Positions 23,201 through 35,100 of a DNA stretch of 64,000 nt are shown here, piece by piece (position 1 is the first letter of the stretch; every line of letters starts with the position of its first letter). Location of the stretch: positions 163,294 through 227,293 of the forward strand of contig VWZF01007170.1 of the NCBI GenBank assembly GCA_013396755.1, in the 5' to 3' direction. This stretch comes from Sclerurus mexicanus (Eukaryota; Chordata; Aves; Passeriformes; Furnariidae). The position numbers and the translations under genes were made by a program. A model generated the notes under the pieces. That model was given only the letters and a program-made list of their open reading frames with translations. It did not search any database and was not told the DNA's origin.

Positions 23201-26200
23201 TTGCCCTTAGGGGGAAATAGAAATATTATGAATACTTTTTCAGTGGTTACTGTCTTCCTCGGATAAAGCAAAAGCGCTGTTAAGATCATACATATAGATG
23301 ATTATATTAGGCATGTTTATTTTGGGAAGGACCAACCACTTTTCTTCTGTGACTTTTCTTGCAGTACGTTCATGGGCAAAAATGACACTTTTTTTCAAGA
23401 GTAAATAATTATGCCAGAAAACAAAACCCCCTTTCTCATTTTTCACATACGATATTTATTAATCAGTTGTTTTATTTCGTGGCTGTAGAAACAAGGTTGT
23501 TTATTTTTACAACTGTTCTACATTTCTCTTTCAGCAAACTCAGTCTCAGGATGCTCCGCGTTGAATATTTCAGATTTGCTCGGTTATTCTTTATCTTCAG
23601 GTAATTGAAGCCCAGCAGGAGACGTGACCCTGCTGTGGACTGCTCGTGAGAGCTGAGCTTTGCAGGAGAGACTGGAGAATCTGCAATCTCACTGGCACAG
23701 GACTCCCTTTCACCAGGGTTATCTTTACGAACAAGGGATAAAAAAAGGGGACAGGGATATTGCTTCCCCTTCCTATGTTTTATTATTAACTTAGCTGCAA
23801 AATAGTTCATACACTCCCCCAGGGCATTGAAATCAATAGGAATTTATTTTCATTTTTCTACCTTTTTTATTTCTCTGCAGTGCCCTGTTTCATCAGGTAC
23901 CTCCTGGGACATTCGTAGTGATACAGCACAGTGTATGTGCCAGCTGTGCCCCTGATTACTGACACAGAATTGTTCAGTGCAGAGATTTGATTGAAAAGAT
24001 CAGGGCTTTCCAAAGCAGAGGTTGTTCTGTCACTAGAGAACAAATGACTCAGCTTTAGAACAGTATTCTGTGAAAGAACAGAAGCCAGACTGGTAACAAA
24101 CATCTTGCTGCAAAGTCGTACATTCAACCGGTGTCTGATTTTTCAAGGAAGTATGCTGGAATTCAGAGGGATAGCTTCTTTTTTAAAACTGCAGGAAGTT
24201 TTCCACGTGCAGGTATCTAAGTACTGTTGCAAGCCAGAGTAAATCAGTTTTGCTTTTAGTTCTGAGTATAAAGTGACAGTATAATATGCATACTGTGTTT
24301 TCTAAACATGCCCCTGATCCTATGGCTGGATCCCTGTGTAGTTTCTTGTCTCCTTGGAAATAATAAATAACAACTTCTATTGCACCTATTTTTTTAATGG
24401 AAAGTAGGATTGACTGAGGGTGTTCCAGAATCCCATTTCTGATGTCCTTATCCCCAGCAAAGGGCACCAAATTAGCTGTGCAAAGTTGGCAGGTGTTATA
24501 TGCCCCAGTGCTTCTAATATAGAATTATTTCTATTAATTTACAGATTGCATTTGCATTCATCATACTGCAAATATTTCATTTACCGTTAATAGTTTTGGA
24601 GTAGATGCCTTCTTTCACTTGCCATTTAACTTTATTTTGTGATGGGGATACTTATTTTCCTGAAAAGTACTTTGTGATATCTTCACGAAGAATGCTATAA
24701 AACCTATTATTTATTACTGTGCTACTTTTTAGTACTCTCCCTTGTTGATATTATATCTAATTTTTTGAGAAATCGTATAGTTTTTATATATATGGTCAAA
24801 AATGGCTGCGAAATTATTGTTAAATGAGAGCATTGTTTTCACTGTGCTAAATTTTGTGAAAGCAAACACCTTTATGCATAATTTGCTAGGGAGGTAAAGC
24901 CCAAAGAGGCAGAGAAAGACTATTTCAAATGAAACATGATTACGACTCATAGAAATTGATATTTATTTCTAAGGAATATTTGGCATGGGGGCTCATGATG
25001 CTAATTTTCTACAAAGAAAATATTCCTGCAGTAATTTTTAAAAAATATCATTTTTGCTTCCTTCTGTGGAAATGGAAGAGAAGCACCCAAAGCCAAGAGA
25101 AGGGGTGAGCGGCCCCGAAAGCTGTGCCATCGGTGTCAGAGCAGCCCAGAGCCCACCGGCACTGCAGAGCCCGAGCAGCTGAGCCAGGGGCCGCAGTGGG
25201 GTCTCCTCCACCGGCCCAAACCTGGGGTCAAGGCTGTCACGCGTCTTTATTTTTGTATGGATTGTGCGTTTATTAGCAATCTGTTGTTCCCACATCTGAT
25301 TGTTTCTTTCTAAATGGGTGTTTTTAGGGCGGATTACCAGCAATGGATCCTTCATGACCCACTTTTAAATACTATCCCTATTTCATGTTCATGTTTGGAA
25401 GATTTCTCATGTAATTCATGAATTATGAGAATAAAGGTTCCTAAAGAAAAGGTGATCAGGATTCAAAAGTACATTTTCAATGTAACAATTCATTAACAAC
25501 ATTAAGAGCTGTGAATCAAACTTTTCTCTTGTACAGTTTCATAGGCTGTAATAGGATGTAATATATTTTTAATGTTTAGAATATTTGTTATAAATATATA
25601 TTAGTTGCAGCAGATTCCATCCAATGTTTATTGGAATTGCAGGCAAAATTTGGAGCAAAATTTAGTTTTGTGGGACTAGTCTAGCAGTTTCCTTTTGGAA
25701 AAATCATTGTCACTGTAACTTTCAGGGGACTGAGACAAAAGTCAGGGGGAGGTGAGGCACCAGGAGGTTTATGGAAGGAGTTTGGAAAGTGGGATTTTTG
25801 ATGAGAAGGGAAGAAGGAGAGGTTGATGACAACACTTACAAAGGTTAGGTTGGAAAAAGAATTCAGAGGGTGGATAAGAAGTCACGGCATTTCTGGTGGC
25901 CGAGGAATATTTCAAGGATGGGTGACATCCTTTCCTGCTTTGCCCTCCTCCCCCCTCTGTGTCCCTGCCCTCATCTTTTGTTCCCTGCACCGTTTATCCT
26001 CCTTTCTGTTCATTTTGTCTCTCTTCCACCTGCCCTCACAGCAGACCCTGCTTCCTGCTCTGGAATCACAGCTTGCTGCTCCTGCTGCGAGACTGGGAGG
26101 GCTCCAGGTGGCAACTCCTCCCCAGCAGCACAGGACCCTGCAGCTCTGGGCACTGCTGCAGCTGGAACGTGGGATGTCTCCCTTCCCTTGCGCAGTTATG

Positions 26201-29200
26201 TCTTTTACTTGCACTTACAGTTCTCCAAATGTCAGCAATATAACACCTATAGAGTAAGACACTGCGTGCTACATCATATCCTTTGGCTTCTCGTGGTAAA
26301 ACGAGAATATTTACCCTTATGTCAGATTTTACTGCCTGGAGAGTCACTCTGATTTCTTACGGACTGTTCTGTAGCCACCCTACTGTTCTGATTGTCTGGA
26401 TTATTTTTGAGCATAAAGGAGTCCCCACATAGATCATAAATACAGTTTCTCACATTGGAAAACACAAGACAGAGCCAAGGTGGGTGCCTGTCTCGTGCTC
26501 AGGCTGAGCAATTCCCTGCTCCCAGAACCGATGGTAAAGACACTGCCATGCGTTCTCTTTTTAACATTACGGTACTTAGGTTTATATAAATGAAGTCTTT
26601 TAGTAGAACAGAAAAAAAATGAATGACGTTTCTGAAATAAAAGAAACAAGCTTCTGCTTAGTGGTACTTCAGAATACAATCTGAGCAACTCAGGGTTAAA
26701 CACAGAGCAGCACTGTGGCTAGAGAAGGAAAGGAAAATAATATTCAAAGCATGAGAACACTACTGTCTTTTTTAACCTTTAGCCAAGTGGTATGTAGCAT
26801 TTATACGTGAAAAAATGTGGCTGTAGCTGCTGTCTCCTTGCATTCCCTGTTTTTGCAAGTGCCCTGATCCTTTTGCAATAACGTATCTACACAAAGACAG
26901 ACACAGAGTGCAACCCCCAGGCACAAATAATCCGCATTCTGATTCCAAGCATTTAGAATTCAGATGTGATGTGGCTGAACTTTAATCTGTAGACGTACCA
27001 TTAGAAAGTGTCTCAGTGTCATTGGCAACATTCAGTGTTGATTTCTTTATGCTTCTTCATAAAGGTTTTGTCTTCAAAGTGAAATTCAGCTCTTTTTTAT
27101 AAATTTGTATATAAATTATGAAGGAACGAATGGAATGTAGCCAGAGTGGGCAAAGGGCAAATGTAGTAGGCAACACCTGAATAGAAACACTGGCTCCCTG
27201 TTAGGTGACCTCCTGGTTGGAGCAAAGGGAAATGTTCCTTTGAGCCCTGGCACAAATGGCTCTGCCCTTGCCCCCTCCTCTCCAAGCCTCTCTCCAACTC
27301 CTACAACCATGGCCCCCTTTGGTGGCACAGCTTCTGCCTTGGCAGAGGCTGAACAGGAAAACATGGAAGGTGAAGGGTTAATTTTAAAACTATTCCTTAT
27401 GTTACTGAACCAGAGAGGCTGGTCTTGGCCTTCCCCCTCTTGATGGAACTGCACTTGGTTCCCATTGGCCCAACTGGAAGCTGTGTTCCCGGGTTATGGG
27501 ACAGTTTGGCATGCACCTTGAAAATAATAATAATAAAACCTCCTGAATTACTATAAAAATACCCACAGTAGCATTTCAAAATTAGATTTATTTTTAAGTG
27601 TTACTGTTGCATCCCAGGAATTTGAAAACCATATTTTCTATTAGCAAAACATTTCCCATACCAATTTACATTCAGTGCATGTATTAACTTCAGAAACCAC
27701 AGTCAAACTTTCCTCTTGGGGACAGTACACTCATTTTTCATATTGAAAATAATGAAAGTTCTAAAAAAACCACAGAGGAATTATTTTCCCAGTCATGTTT
27801 GCAATTCTTTACCCTTAGAATTACATAAGTCTCTATGTTATGACAGTTAATTCCTGTTTTTACTCAGCTTTGCCAAAGCAAGGCAACAAAGAATCTTCAT
27901 TATGTCTCTGTGTCCAAACATTCATAAGTATTTGCACATGAATTGCTCTGTTAATTTTGAAGTTCAGAGGGACTTTCTTATAAATTCTATGGAAGAGAGC
28001 AGTATCGTGCCATGCTTCATGTTATCTGCTTACCTATGGTAAAGAAGGCAACCAGAGAACCAGAGAGAATTGCAAACACCTTTCCTGTCTAAGGCTACAA
28101 ATTCTCCTATCAAAGTCGAGCTGCTATTATTCCCAAAGTTTCATCACGTTCTCCAGTCCGTTTTTCATGATAAAGTTTTCAGCTTACAGGAAAGGCCCAT
28201 TGAGCTACAGCATGCAAAAGAGTCTTGTCAAAAAATAAGACAACGAGCTGAAAGTAACAATTACACCAGAAATATGCTCAGGAAGAACTGCCAACAGTGT
28301 AATGGAGAGTAAATCCAACTCACACGTTACATTATGTCAAGAAGTGCAAATTTCTACCTCTGATTTTTATGTCACATACAGTCTCCCCAACTCAGGGGCA
28401 ATGTCTCTGACGTGTTTCTAAACTGCCTGGTGTAAAGAAACTGAAGACTCCAGGTGTTAAAGCAGCACATTCAGTGATCTTATTAATGTGTCATGTTATT
28501 TTTCAAATGAAACATTACTGTTTTAAAATACGCTTTGTGCACTTACCATTATGTGACATTCCAACAGCAAGGCATTTCTGAAATCTGCAGTACTGACATT
28601 TATTTCTGCTTTTCTTATGGATACGGCAATTAAGATCACATCTGTCATAAATTAGCTTTAATCTGATTGTTCTTCGAAAAAAGCCCTGGAGTAAACATAA
28701 AAACATGTAAAAGGATGCAAGAACTGCCAGTGGCACCAGTCCCTTCCCTCCACACAGAGCACCTCCCTTGCACAGCGTGAGCTGCGCTGGGGCCAGGTGC
28801 ATTTCCAAGGGAAACAAGGCTCCTGTGCCCACCCCATCTGCTCCTGTTCTGATCCTGTCAGCCTTTGGCAGCTGACTTTGCTAGGGGGGTAACATTCTCA
28901 GAAAGCTGAAGAAGCTTATGGGAATCGAGGGGGTTTAAAGGACATTAGGGGTGTAAGTTGGGAGCTGAGAATGAAGAGCACAATGCCAAAGGAAGCGAAG
29001 CTCCGTTTGTTCCACTGCTCATGTGACAATTTATTAGGAGATAAACATGACATTTTCAAAATCTGAAGTTCACTACCGATGTATAAAAATTTTTATAAAC
29101 TATAGCAAACCAAAAATTCTGCCAACAGTAGTTTCATCTCTAGTAAGTAAAAAAGATTGTGAGTTATTTCTCCTTTTACAGTCTAAAGATGGTTTCTCAG

Positions 29201-32175
29201 ATCACTCATAATAAATTAATAAAGTTTGTCCAAAGTTATCACCATTTTTTCCTCACAGGAAATAATAAAAGCATAATGCCAACTCTTATTTATAGAATTG
29301 ACTGTAAGTAATCGACCTCATCGCTTTAGGTGTGTTTCAAATTCAGTGCTACAGATTTTATTTAAGCTCTGGATTGGCTCTTTCCTATTAGTTATTTTCC
29401 TCAAGATGCTGAAAATAGCACATTAAACTCTAATGTTTTTCTTTGCACTTACTGAATTATTAATAATTTCTCTCTCTGACATTTCTTACTCTTGAGGACT
29501 GCTATTTTTACACCATCCACTTGTCCTTTACATGTTATAAACACTAAATATTATTGACATAAAAAATCCAGTGGAGTCCTAAAGCAGGAGGCCACATTCT
29601 TTAATACCATTAGACTTCCCTGTAGTCACCTAAAATGTGTAAATTGGGTAAAGGAACTCTAATCAATCAGAATAACAGTCTGAACTTGAAATTGCTCAGA
29701 GCTTTGGAGTTTGCTTTTGCTGCCTTCTGTGAATTCAGATTCTGCACGTGGCCTCCAAGACAGCAGGAATGAAATGGAATTGCATAATGGACAAAAGTAA
29801 AAGAAATGCACAAAAAATTGGATAGTGACATAAACAAGAAAAAGGTTCCATTTAAAAATACTTATTAAGTCATAAAATATATGCAGAACAATTTACTTAG
29901 AGACCTAAAACTTGACTTTTTATAAAAGCACGCAGGTGATTTCACTGGGCGATCATTCAGGTGAAACCCAGAGTCCCACGTGCAGCCAAAGGCCACTGGT
30001 GCCACCTCACCTTGCAGCCCTCGCACGCGTGAACCCCGTAGTGGAAGCCGGACGCCTTGTCCCCGCACACGCGGCACTCGATGGCCATGAGCGAGTTGGA
30101 AGCCTCCTCGTGAGGTTTATTGTACAGCTGAACCTTCTCTGCAAAATAGGGTGGGGAGGGAGGCTCCATTTTGATTGCACCTGTGAACAGAGAAGAGTTA
30201 CATGCTAAACTCCAAGTCTAATTAAATATGCGGAAGAAACATCAAGGAATAACCACCAGCAATCACAATAAACATTTCCAGCTTCCCAGGTCTGCTCCGT
30301 AACACACGATGAGCAGCAGAGAGCAGCTGCCAAGGGATGGAAGCTGCCGTTTCACCGGCAGCACGTGGGCTGAGAAAGCTGGAAGGGGCAGATTGGGATG
30401 TAGAAAGTGTATTCTGGATCCAGTTTTCAGCTCTGTAGTGTGGAATGATTTGAAGACAGAGATATTAGAAATTTATGTATGAAGAGCTCATACTTGAAAG
30501 GTTTTACTCTTCTCAGTATCTAATCTGGTTGTATTATTACTTTAAGGTGTTGAGAATGACTGCAGGCAGATTGGCTGGAGTGTCTAATCTAGGCTAAAAA
30601 ATATTTAAGTATCTAATAGACCTATGCATTGAATAACATATATATATTGGATTACATCATATTGAATAGTTAAAGAAATTTAGCTCTCTCCTGGGAAACA
30701 CTGTTCAACTTTGGACACAGAGATAATCTTTCGCTTCTGAAAATTTCTAATTAAGAGAACAATTCCCAACACTGATCAAGCTCAAGCAAGTAAATATGAT
30801 CTCTTTAAATGAACCATTACTGGCCCCACAAGAGAGCTGTGACACTTGACACTCTAACATTACATTGGGGCACGTCTCAAGAGAGTTGTGACAGACATAG
30901 TGTGTTACAATAAGGTGAATGTTTTTCTTTTTCCGGATTGGCTACACTATACAAACTAGAAAGTTTCCTTTCCTAAATAAACTGAGAAGAGAAAGAAAAG
31001 TGTAAAATTATCTACATGAAGATCAGGGAGATTTATCCTACCTACACTCTACTGCACTTTCTAGCTTGTTATTAAAGTGTTATGAATATTTCTAATTAAA
31101 CAAAAGGAAATCAAATTATTAGCTGAAAAACTGTAGTCACAGGTGTACAGAGCACCTGCTTTGCTGTGCAACCGAAATTAAGTATCACAATTTTCCCAGC
31201 AAGAATTCCCTGAAAGAGTTCCTGTACAGATTACTACAAACAAAAGTGATGTGAGATCTAAGGAGGAGAAGTGCATCTTTAAAGCTCCAGGCACAGAAAT
31301 CTCCCATTCCTAGTCTGAGCAGGGATGCAGTAACAACTTACTTAAGACCAGATCACTTCCTTTCTTAAAAGGAGAGTTCAGTGGAGGGTTTTTACTGTAA
31401 CTGGTGAGAGCAGCGTTTCTCACAGCATGTTAACAACCCGGGAACACTGATAAGAGCTGTACCCATGTTGTGACTCAGATGCAGTCAGTATTTCTACTCC
31501 ATCACTTCCTTAGGCTGTTTGGAATTTAAAAGCGGCACATATTAATAATTAATATGCTATGTATGCTGGGGCATTCTGTAACACCCAGGATATTTATTCT
31601 GCATCATATCGCTTCAAAGGACAGGTTACGCACAAGGCACATGAATAGGAGACTGGAGATTTCAGAAACAAATAGAGCGGTTCATGTCTCCAATAAAATG
31701 TGTTTCATGGAATTTTGGACACTGGATGATACCTTGTCTAATCTCCAAGTGCTGCCCTGGAAGGGTGAAGGTCTGCTATAGGTATTGTCTCTTTTCCATC
31801 GGCCCTGCAAGGATATTTTGTGGACCTCTGTGCTGACACAGGATAGCGCATTCAGGCACCTAAATACTCCTAAATCCATTTGATGACAGTACAGCTTCCA
31901 GAGAATGAAGCAAACATGAACATAAAGGAAATATTTACAAAAATTAAAAGCTCACTCTGGCAATCCTGGAGCTTGATATCGTATTTATAATCCATGCTTG
32001 ACGGATCAGCTCTCGCAAGAGGAATGTCTTCATAGTGCGATGAGGAAATGCTTGAGAAGTCAACGGTGGTGAATGGCTTTATGTCAAAGGAATGTGTGTG
32101 ATCATCCATCGCAGACAGATCCACAGGACTAATTCCAAAATTAATGGGCCAAAACGGCATTTCTGTGTCAACCAT
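11044..32175 (-). CDS. PPARG: PPARG, complete PPARG1-type coding sequence in six exons
   Basis: This gene encodes peroxisome proliferator-activated receptor gamma, a nuclear receptor that binds DNA as an RXR heterodimer and controls adipocyte differentiation and lipid storage genes. Six exons (32175-31956, 30180-30011, 28685-28547, 22323-22124, 18778-18328, 11291-11044) join in frame into 476 codons including TAA, giving 475 residues. That is two fewer than human PPARG1 from memory. Residues 1-108 form the activation region, 109-168 the two zinc fingers, roughly 170-240 the hinge, and roughly 244-475 the ligand-binding domain ending in the AF-2 helix QEIYKDLY. All introns are GT-AG. The start at 32175 has a strong context (A at -3, G at +4). 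Polar ligand contacts S287, H321, H447 and Y471 and clamp residues K299 and E469 are present. No frameshift or internal stop is seen. Identity rests on near-complete agreement with the known family sequence. Confidence 0.98.
11292..18327 (-). other. PPARG: PPARG intron between coding exons 5 and 6
   Basis: This 7.0-kb intron has GTAAGT at its 5' end (18327) and TTCCCAG at its 3' end (11292). It is mostly AT-rich unique sequence. The one clear internal structure is a 24-bp tandem duplication at 14673-14720. Open frames here, including ones near 11800-12080 and 16834-17241, show no family resemblance or splice support. Confidence 0.9.
14673..14720. repeat. 24-bp tandem duplication
   Basis: Two adjacent 24-base units beginning GAGGCAGATG and ending TCAGCAGTTT differ at only two positions. 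The second unit contains GTGAGTCAGCA, which fits AP-1 and antioxidant-response-element consensus patterns; the first copy is altered there. The repeat lies in the intron between coding exons 5 and 6. Confidence 0.85.
18328..18778 (-). CDS. PPARG: PPARG coding exon 5 (most of the ligand-binding domain)
   Basis: The exon is 451 bases, with acceptor CTTGCAG and donor GTAAGT, and encodes residues 244-393 plus the first base of Asp394. It begins PFVIYDMNSLMMGED and ends with DLAIFIAVIILSG. Cys283, Ser287 and His321 correspond to human PPARG1 Cys285, Ser289 and His323 in the ligand pocket. Lys299 is the coactivator charge-clamp lysine. Compared with the human protein as I remember it, notable changes are Arg282 (human Gly), Phe297 (human Tyr) and Cys359 (human Gly). 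Open frames on the opposite strand here are coding shadows. Confidence 0.97.
20198..20226. repeat. Alternating purine-pyrimidine tract (Z-DNA-prone)
   Basis: Twenty-nine bases alternate strictly between purine and pyrimidine, built of CA/TG steps with a central CGCG and a later CACGTG. It sits in a CA-rich stretch starting near 20172, in the PPARG intron between coding exons 4 and 5. Confidence 0.8.
20401..20615. repeat. AT-dinucleotide-rich low-complexity block
   Basis: About 215 bases of imperfect (AT)n interrupted by CACATATA and AAATTCA-like units at irregular spacing. The same 15-base word, TCACGCACACACATA, stands at both ends (20401-20415 and 20591-20605). The block looks like a decayed compound microsatellite with duplicated segments. 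Confidence 0.85.
22124..22323 (-). CDS. PPARG: PPARG coding exon 4 (hinge, start of LBD)
   Basis: The exon is 200 bases, with acceptor TTCTTCAG and donor GTTAGT, and encodes residues 177-243. It reads AIRFGRMPQAEKEKLLAEI at the start and ILTGKTTDKS at the end. It covers the C-terminal extension of the DNA-binding domain, the hinge and the entry to the ligand-binding domain. The last codon is Ser243, which becomes a Ser-Pro site only after joining exon 5. It is equivalent to the CDK5 site Ser273 of mammalian PPARG2. The donor departs from the usual GTRAGT by having T at +3. The exon is GC- and CpG-richer than the surrounding introns. Confidence 0.97.
22324..28546 (-). other. PPARG: PPARG intron between coding exons 3 and 4
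   Basis: This 6.2-kb intron runs from GTAAGT (28546) to TTCTTCAG (22324). It is largely AT-rich. A GC- and CpG-richer patch of about 170 bases at 25075-25245 stands out, as do moderately GC-rich stretches at 25920-26200 and 27190-27470. No recognisable exon, RNA gene or transposon was identified. Confidence 0.9.
28547..28685 (-). CDS. PPARG: PPARG coding exon 3 (second zinc finger)
   Basis: The exon is 139 bases, with acceptor TACTCCAG and donor GTAAGT, and encodes residues 131-176 plus the first base of Ala177. It begins GFFRRTIRLKLIYDR and carries the second zinc finger, with Cys146, Cys150, Cys160 and Cys163. Only three residues (DLN) separate the first two cysteines. This short D-box is characteristic of PPARs, whereas most nuclear receptors have five. 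The segment forms the dimer contact used with RXR on direct-repeat-1 elements and leads into the start of the C-terminal extension (CLAVGMSHN). Confidence 0.97.
28686..30010 (-). other. PPARG: PPARG intron between coding exons 2 and 3
   Basis: This 1.3-kb intron splits the P-box of the DNA-binding domain (CEGCK | GFFRR). It has a GTGAGG donor at 30010 and a CTCCAG acceptor at 28686. It is AT-rich apart from its last 200 bases, and I see nothing else in it. Confidence 0.92.
30011..30180 (-). CDS. PPARG: PPARG coding exon 2 (SUMO/phospho motif and first zinc finger)
   Basis: The exon is 170 bases, with acceptor TTCACAG and donor GTGAGG, and encodes residues 74-130. It starts AIKMEPPSPP, which fits the phosphorylation-dependent sumoylation motif (hydrophobic-K-x-E-x-x-S-P) at residues 76-83. 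K77 is the predicted SUMO site and S82 the predicted MAP-kinase site, both known from mammalian PPARG. The first zinc finger follows with Cys109, Cys112, Cys126 and Cys129. The exon ends exactly after CEGCK, so the P-box that reads the DNA half-site is split between this exon and the next, the usual PPAR gene structure. Confidence 0.97.
30181..31955 (-). other. PPARG: PPARG intron between coding exons 1 and 2
   Basis: This 1.8-kb intron starts with donor GTGAGC at 31955 and ends with acceptor TTCACAG at 30181. It is AT-rich unique sequence. No exon, repeat family or RNA gene is recognised. Confidence 0.92.
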
Positions 32176-32183
32176 TGTAATCC
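31956..32183 (-). CDS. PPARG: PPARG coding exon 1 (AF-1 region, start codon)
   Basis: This is the first exon common to PPARG isoforms. It follows a TTTCCAG acceptor and carries 8 bases before the ATG at 32175-32173. The peptide begins MVDTEMPFWPINFGIS and ends in DIKLQDCQ plus the first base of Ser74, followed by a GTGAGC donor. Those 8 bases are open in frame and read Ile-Thr before the Met. An upstream coding exon ending in phase 1 could therefore extend the protein, as happens in mammalian PPARG2. The region is the ligand-independent activation domain, which is typically disordered and less conserved than the rest of the receptor. Confidence 0.97.
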
Positions 32184-35100
32184 CTGGAAACAAACAAACG
32201 AACAAACAAAGATGTTTTAAAGAAGTTTGTTATCTCTGCGATGTGTTCTGGCCCAACTGCGTCATGTCCAAAGGGCTGAGATGCAAACTCACCCAGGGGT
32301 TGGGTTCAGGGCAGTGCTCAGGCCCCATGTCCTGTTTGCCTGGTCACCACACAACACATGAGATGTATAAGGCCATTGCGTGGCTGGCACTGGGCAGTCA
32401 GTGCAGCTTTGAGACTCTTAGGAAGGCTCTGACACCCCCTGCCGTAACAGCTAATGAGACAACTGGCATCCAGGGCTCTGCTAACCTTGGAGACAATGGC
32501 TGTCCTTGGTATGAAGAAATTAAAACAGCATAAGTGGAAAAAATTAATTTCTTTTTTTTTTTTTTAAATAGACAGATAACACTGACTTTAACTGCATCTC
32601 TCAATAGCATGCATGTGAGTAGAATTACAAGTCTTCCAGAATTAATTTTTCAGCTTTGTAAATTCTAATCATCGTTCTTCCCAAGTGCCTGAGAATCTTA
32701 AGGGCTTTTATATTTAGAAAAAAAAAATGTAGTTGGTATTAAACAGTGGTGGCTTTCCTACAAATAACAGAAATATTTGAATTCTTTGCTCATGTCAAAG
32801 GTTTTATCCCAATCTTAAACACAGAGGTCAAGGAAATTTAATTTATGACTTTTCAAATTCCATATGTATTTATGCAAATCTTGAAAGTAGTAAACAAATA
32901 AGAAGCTTCAATCTGCAAAAATCTTCTGCAAATGGAGTGAATTTAGATAGAGATATAAATGTTTTTCCAAGGCCTCTCTTTGACAGATATCCAGACTGAA
33001 ATGCTTGATTTAGACATGTTTCAGCTATGAAAAAGTCTAAGTTACAGCAAGTGCAAAAGACGATTCTATAACTAGGGTCTGTGTCTAATTTTCCACAGTT
33101 TATAAAAAGAACATTCTAATCTAAAAATAGAATAGATGTTACGGAACTAAAATAGCTTGGTCACTTTGGCTGGTTAATTTGGACTTCAGACCCAATCAAG
33201 TCAGTAGCCTTTCACCTCTAGATAACAGAAACTTTGATTTGATCTGCTTCGAATCAAAGCTCCGCCGTCCCACTGCCAGAACTGCTGTCGCAGAATCAAT
33301 GCCATGGAAGGGACCCGCTCCGGAACTGGGAGCTCACCCTCTCCTTTGGCAGAGCGGGCGCTGGGCGCAGCAGTGCCCTCCTCCTGACGTGCCAAGGCAG
33401 CAGCGGCCAGGAATGCTCACAGGTGTCTTAATCCTTCCTCAGGAAAGTCGCCATCGCTCTTCCACCTTTTAGGACTCCCAGCACAACCCTTTAATTCTTC
33501 TGCCTTGAACACTGACAACAAAGGCTGCAAGGTACCTTTCTTATCCTTACATTTCAGATGAGACATTCTCACTGCAGTGGGAACAAAAGAGATGCTACTG
33601 CATTCCCAATCACCTGCCCTCCCAAAGGCTTCTGGATGATATATTATCTCACATTATCCTGCATGAAAGCAAGATTTGTCTACAAGTACAGAATACAATT
33701 TCTACCTACCACAAGTGACAATTATCTGGCGAAAGTACATGACGGGTTGTCAGAGTGCCTTGGTGTTATATATTATCTCCCACACAGCCAACTTTTCTGT
33801 GAGCATGAAGGGCAAACCCCTGGCCATCAGCTCTGAGAACTGCCTTCCTTAAACTGATTTCCAAACAAAGCAATCAAATAGAATAGTTTCCTTAAAAACC
33901 TACTTTTGTAATTACCAGACAAATCTTTAATAAATACAAAAATAAATAGATAATCTAACATCTAAACAGCTTGTACTCCTTGGGCAAGTGGTATCAAGAG
34001 TTATGTCTGCTTTCCATCTGCTGCCCCACGTCAGCAAGAAGAAAACTCGCTTCAGTGGGCAACCACTGAGAGCTGAGCAGCAAAGTCAGAGCTGGGCTGC
34101 GCTTCCTTCCCTCGGCGCATGGCTGTGACGTTTTGGAGAAGCTGATGATGTACAGCACGACTAATTGTATGAAAGTCTTAGATCATTATAACACACTGTG
34201 TGCAAGAAATTCACTATGCCCGGAGATGTTACAGCTCAGAAAGACTCAGCTAAGCGTGGAAGTCCAGAGGTCCGGCTGGCTGGGCACAGGCTCCAAGAGC
34301 TCAGAGGGCACCGGAATTCCTTAGCAGGGATCTTCTGGGTCACAGTCAGCACAGCTAAATTATTTCTGCCCAGTCTACCAATACTGCCACAGTGGTTTCA
34401 TTGTAAAAATATTCTTGCCTACAACTGTGATGTTTTAGATTTGTATTAAGTTTTAGAAGAAGCAAAACAAAAATAGAGAATTAAAAAGGAACTTGTCATT
34501 ACCAATCACTGAATATACATGCTGTTTCTTCCTTACTAATTGGTTTTTTCTGTGTGTCTGCCCACATCAGACATGCACTGTACATACTGAGAAGGGAGGA
34601 CCTATAAATGCCAAGACTGCCCTGAAGAGGAACCCAGGGAATTGTGGCTGCACCTCTCAGCTCCTGCAGGTCACAAAGGAATTCTGCTTTATGCTGCTCC
34701 TACTTCTGCTCTAAGGCAATAAAATCTGCAGTCAGGAGCCGTTTCCAGTCTGCAGCGAAAAGCCTATAAACTCCACCCCTTCCAGAGGTCAGTCTCCCAT
34801 GCCTGGTAATATCAGTTCTTCTGAGCTTCAGGCAATTAAAAAGGCCTTGCTACACTACAAAAAATGTCTATTTTTAGTTTTTAAAAACCCTTCTGTTGTC
34901 TGTATTATAATTTCATCTCAGATGTCCACAACGGTACCTAGAGATGACACTACACATACACACAAGTATGTACATGCAAAGTCTTCTGTTAAATTAAAAA
35001 TCAAATAAAGCAAATTAAATAAATACAATCAAAAAAAGGAAATTCTGTGCCTTCCCAGCTGTCGGGACTATATTTCTATGGCTCTGTCTGCGCAAGGAGG

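Noticed and set aside
25912..26352. Several 90-160-codon frames on both strands in PPARG intron 3
   Set aside because: They sit in a pyrimidine-rich stretch with few stops, overlap one another on opposite strands and match nothing known.
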